A stretch of DNA of 22,795 bases from an uncultured Bacteroidales bacterium (GTDB lineage: Bacteria > Bacteroidota > Bacteroidia > Bacteroidales > UBA932): the NCBI GenBank assembly GCA_934675095.1, contig CAKUPC010000031.1:1-22795 (forward strand), given 5' to 3'. A program made the position numbers and the translations under genes. The notes beneath the pieces are model-generated. The model had not been told where the DNA came from. It saw only the letters and a list, made by a program, of their open reading frames with translations, and ran no database searches. This document shows positions 21,148 to 22,795 of this stretch, one piece after another; position 1 is the first letter of the stretch; the number at the start of each line of letters is the position of its first letter.

Positions 21148-22795
21148 ATGAACAAGTTCAGGATAGTTTCGGAATATAAGCCTTCGGGCGACCAGCCGGG
21201 AGCGATTGACGGGATATGCAGGGCTCTGAATCAGGGCGTGGATGCGGTTACGCTGCTCGGCGTGACAGGCTCGGGAAAGACTTTCACGATGGCGAACGTG
21301 ATTGAAAGGCTCCAGCGTCCGGCGCTGATTCTAAGCCACAACAAGACCCTCGCGGCCCAGCTCTACGGCGAGTTCAAGTCGTTCTTTCCGAACAACGCCG
21401 TCGAATATTTCGTCTCCTACTATGACTACTATCAGCCGGAGGCATATATCCCCACGACCGACACCTATATAGAAAAGGATCTGAGCATCAACGACGAAAT
21501 CGAGAAGCTTCGCCTGAGCGCGGCGTCCGCCCTGATGTCCGGAAGGAGGGATGTGATTGTGATTTCCAGCGTCTCCTGTCTCTACGGCATCGGCAACCCG
21601 GAAGACTTTCATTCTCAGACGGTTGTGGTGCGGCGTGGCGAGCAGAGAAGTCTCACGAGGCTGCTCTATCAGCTCGTGGATGCGCTCTATTCAAGGACGG
21701 AGACCGATTTCAAGAGAGGAACTTTCAGGGTGCGCGGGGACACGGTGGACGTCTGCATCGGCTACGGGGAGGACGCGGTGCGCATCGAGTTTTTCGGTGA
21801 CGAGGTCGACAGGCTCACGGTCATAGACCCGGTTTCGGGAGCGACGCTTCAGGACATCGACGAGATTTCGATATATCCGGCAAATAATTTCGTGACGACG
21901 AAGGAACGTTCGGCGAAGGCCGTGAGCATGATTCAGGACGACCTGAAGCAGAGGTATGACCAGCTGATGGAATACGGCAAGGGAATGGAGGCCAAGAGGC
22001 TGAAGCAGAGAGTGGAATATGACCTTGAGATGATTAAGGAGATGGGATATTGCCCGGGCATCGAGAACTATTCGCGCTATTTCGACGGCCGAAAGGAGGG
22101 TATGCGCCCGTTCTGCCTGATGGATTATTTCCCTAAGGATTTCATCACCTTCATCGACGAGAGTCATGTGACGATTCCGCAGATTCGAGCCATGTACGGC
22201 GGCGACCATTCGAGGAAGTCGGTGCTGATTGACTACGGCTTCCGTCTCCCGGCCGCCGCAGACAACCGCCCGCTGAAGTTCGATGAGTTCGAGGCGCTGG
22301 CCGGCCAGAAGGTCTTTGTGAGCGCGACCCCGGCCGAGTATGAGCTTGAGAAGTCGGAAGGTCTTGTGGTGGAGCAGGTTGTGCGGCCGACGGGGCTGCT
22401 TGACCCGCCGATTGAGGTGCGCCCGACGGAGAATCAGGTCGATGACCTGCTTGAGGAGATAAGGGTTCGCGCCGAGGCCGACGAGAGGGTGCTTGTGACG
22501 ACGCTCACCAAGAGGATGGCCGAGGAACTTGAGAAATATTTCACGAACATGGGCGTGCGCTGCCGCTACATCCACTCTGACGTGGATACGATGGAGCGAG
22601 TCGAGATTATTGAGGATTTCAAGAACGGCCTGTTCGACGTGCTCGTGGGCGTGAACCTCCTGAGGGAAGGGCTCGACATCCCGACGGTTTCGCTCGTGGC
22701 GATTCTTGACGCGGACAAGGAGGGGTTCCTGCGCTCGGGCAGGGCGCTGACCCAGACCGCCGGCAGGGCCGCGAGGAATGTGAACGGTCTGGTGA
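21148..22795 (+). CDS. uvrB: excinuclease ABC subunit B, 3' end cut by the window
   Basis: The ATG at 21148 opens a frame of 549 full codons to the window edge. UvrB is the damage-verifying helicase-like subunit of nucleotide excision repair; it is loaded by UvrA and recruits UvrC. Walker A is GVTGSGKT (38-45). [10 protein letters not shown] (91-100) begins the beta-hairpin that clamps the DNA strand. TFIDESHVT is Walker [34 protein letters not shown] and LLREGLDIP are later helicase motifs, followed by the start of QTAGRAARN. About 120-130 residues, including the C-terminal UVR domain that contacts UvrC, would lie beyond the edge. The nearest -7-like sequence is CATGTTTG (21128-21135), one base from consensus, which would leave a very short leader. 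No LexA-type box was recognised. Confidence 0.97.
   Translation, partial: MNKFRIVSEYKPSGDQPGAIDGICRALNQGVDAVTLLGVTGSGKTFTMANVIERLQRPALILSHNKTLAAQLYGEFKSFFPNNAVEYFVSYYDYYQPEAYIPTTDTYIEKDLSINDEIEKLRLSAASALMSGRRDVIVISSVSCLYGIGNPEDFHSQTVVVRRGEQRSLTRLLYQLVDALYSRTETDFKRGTFRVRGDTVDVCIGYGEDAVRIEFFGDEVDRLTVIDPVSGATLQDIDEISIYPANNFVTTKERSAKAVSMIQDDLKQRYDQLMEYGKGMEAKRLKQRVEYDLEMIKEMGYCPGIENYSRYFDGRKEGMRPFCLMDYFPKDFITFIDESHVTIPQIRAMYGGDHSRKSVLIDYGFRLPAAADNRPLKFDEFEALAGQKVFVSATPAEYELEKSEGLVVEQVVRPTGLLDPPIEVRPTENQVDDLLEEIRVRAEADERVLVTTLTKRMAEELEKYFTNMGVRCRYIHSDVDTMERVEIIEDFKNGLFDVLVGVNLLREGLDIPTVSLVAILDADKEGFLRSGRALTQTAGRAARNVNGLV

Noticed and set aside
21691..22575. 294-codon minus-strand frame opposite uvrB
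   Set aside because: uvrB helicase motifs are intact on the plus strand and the antisense product has no family resemblance.

Overview
The window reads as chromosome of a Bacteroidota bacterium, most likely order Bacteroidales. Ten start regions carry the Bacteroidota sigma-factor -7 element TAnnTTTG (usually TAnnTTTGC). Shine-Dalgarno sequences are almost absent. Two lipoproteins, an OmpA-type porin, a fimbrillin-like protein and the NifU-like/GGGtGRT pair all fit gut anaerobes of this order. Genus cannot be fixed from the sequence. Gene density is high, GC is moderately high, and I see no tRNA, rRNA, insertion sequence, prophage or CRISPR array.

Layout. 1-2310 (minus strand): a fimbrillin-like lipoprotein cut by the left edge and a secreted sialidase-like BNR protein, separated by a long imperfect palindrome of the dispersed-repeat type. 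2311-2762: no protein gene, but the sialidase promoter, a candidate ~120-nt small RNA with a consensus promoter and strong terminator, and a direct repeat that may be an operator. 2763-5919 (plus): an AbiEi-type antitoxin without a visible toxin partner, a ketopantoate reductase-family gene and the Y-family DNA polymerase dinB. 5920-6735 (minus): a secreted carboxymuconolactone decarboxylase/cupin fusion. 6950-8053 (plus): an HTH_42 protein with the QxQ motif of AlkZ-type DNA glycosylases.

8061-16839 (all minus): a GH3-family adenylating enzyme, a long-chain acyl-CoA ligase-like enzyme, htpG, a two-gene envelope operon (small outer-membrane barrel plus lipoprotein) and a second acyl-CoA ligase-like enzyme. 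Three adenylate-forming enzymes thus sit within 9 kb. Clear intrinsic terminators separate several of these units. 16973-17815 (plus): a HAD phosphatase, convergent with an OmpA-family protein across a bidirectional terminator. 17946-20902 (minus): a tight group, NifU-like Fe-S scaffold, then GGGtGRT protein, then OmpA. 21148 to the right edge (plus): uvrB, truncated by the window.

Functional themes are envelope and surface proteins, fatty-acid or carboxylate activation, and DNA damage (dinB, the AlkZ-like protein, uvrB). The best candidates for undescribed biology are the NifU-like/GGGtGRT pair (conserved but of unknown function, here with the only strong Shine-Dalgarno I noticed), the candidate small RNA at about 2567-2690, the toxin-less AbiEi with a glycine-rich insertion, and the AlkZ-like glycosylase. 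None is shown by sequence alone to be a new system.
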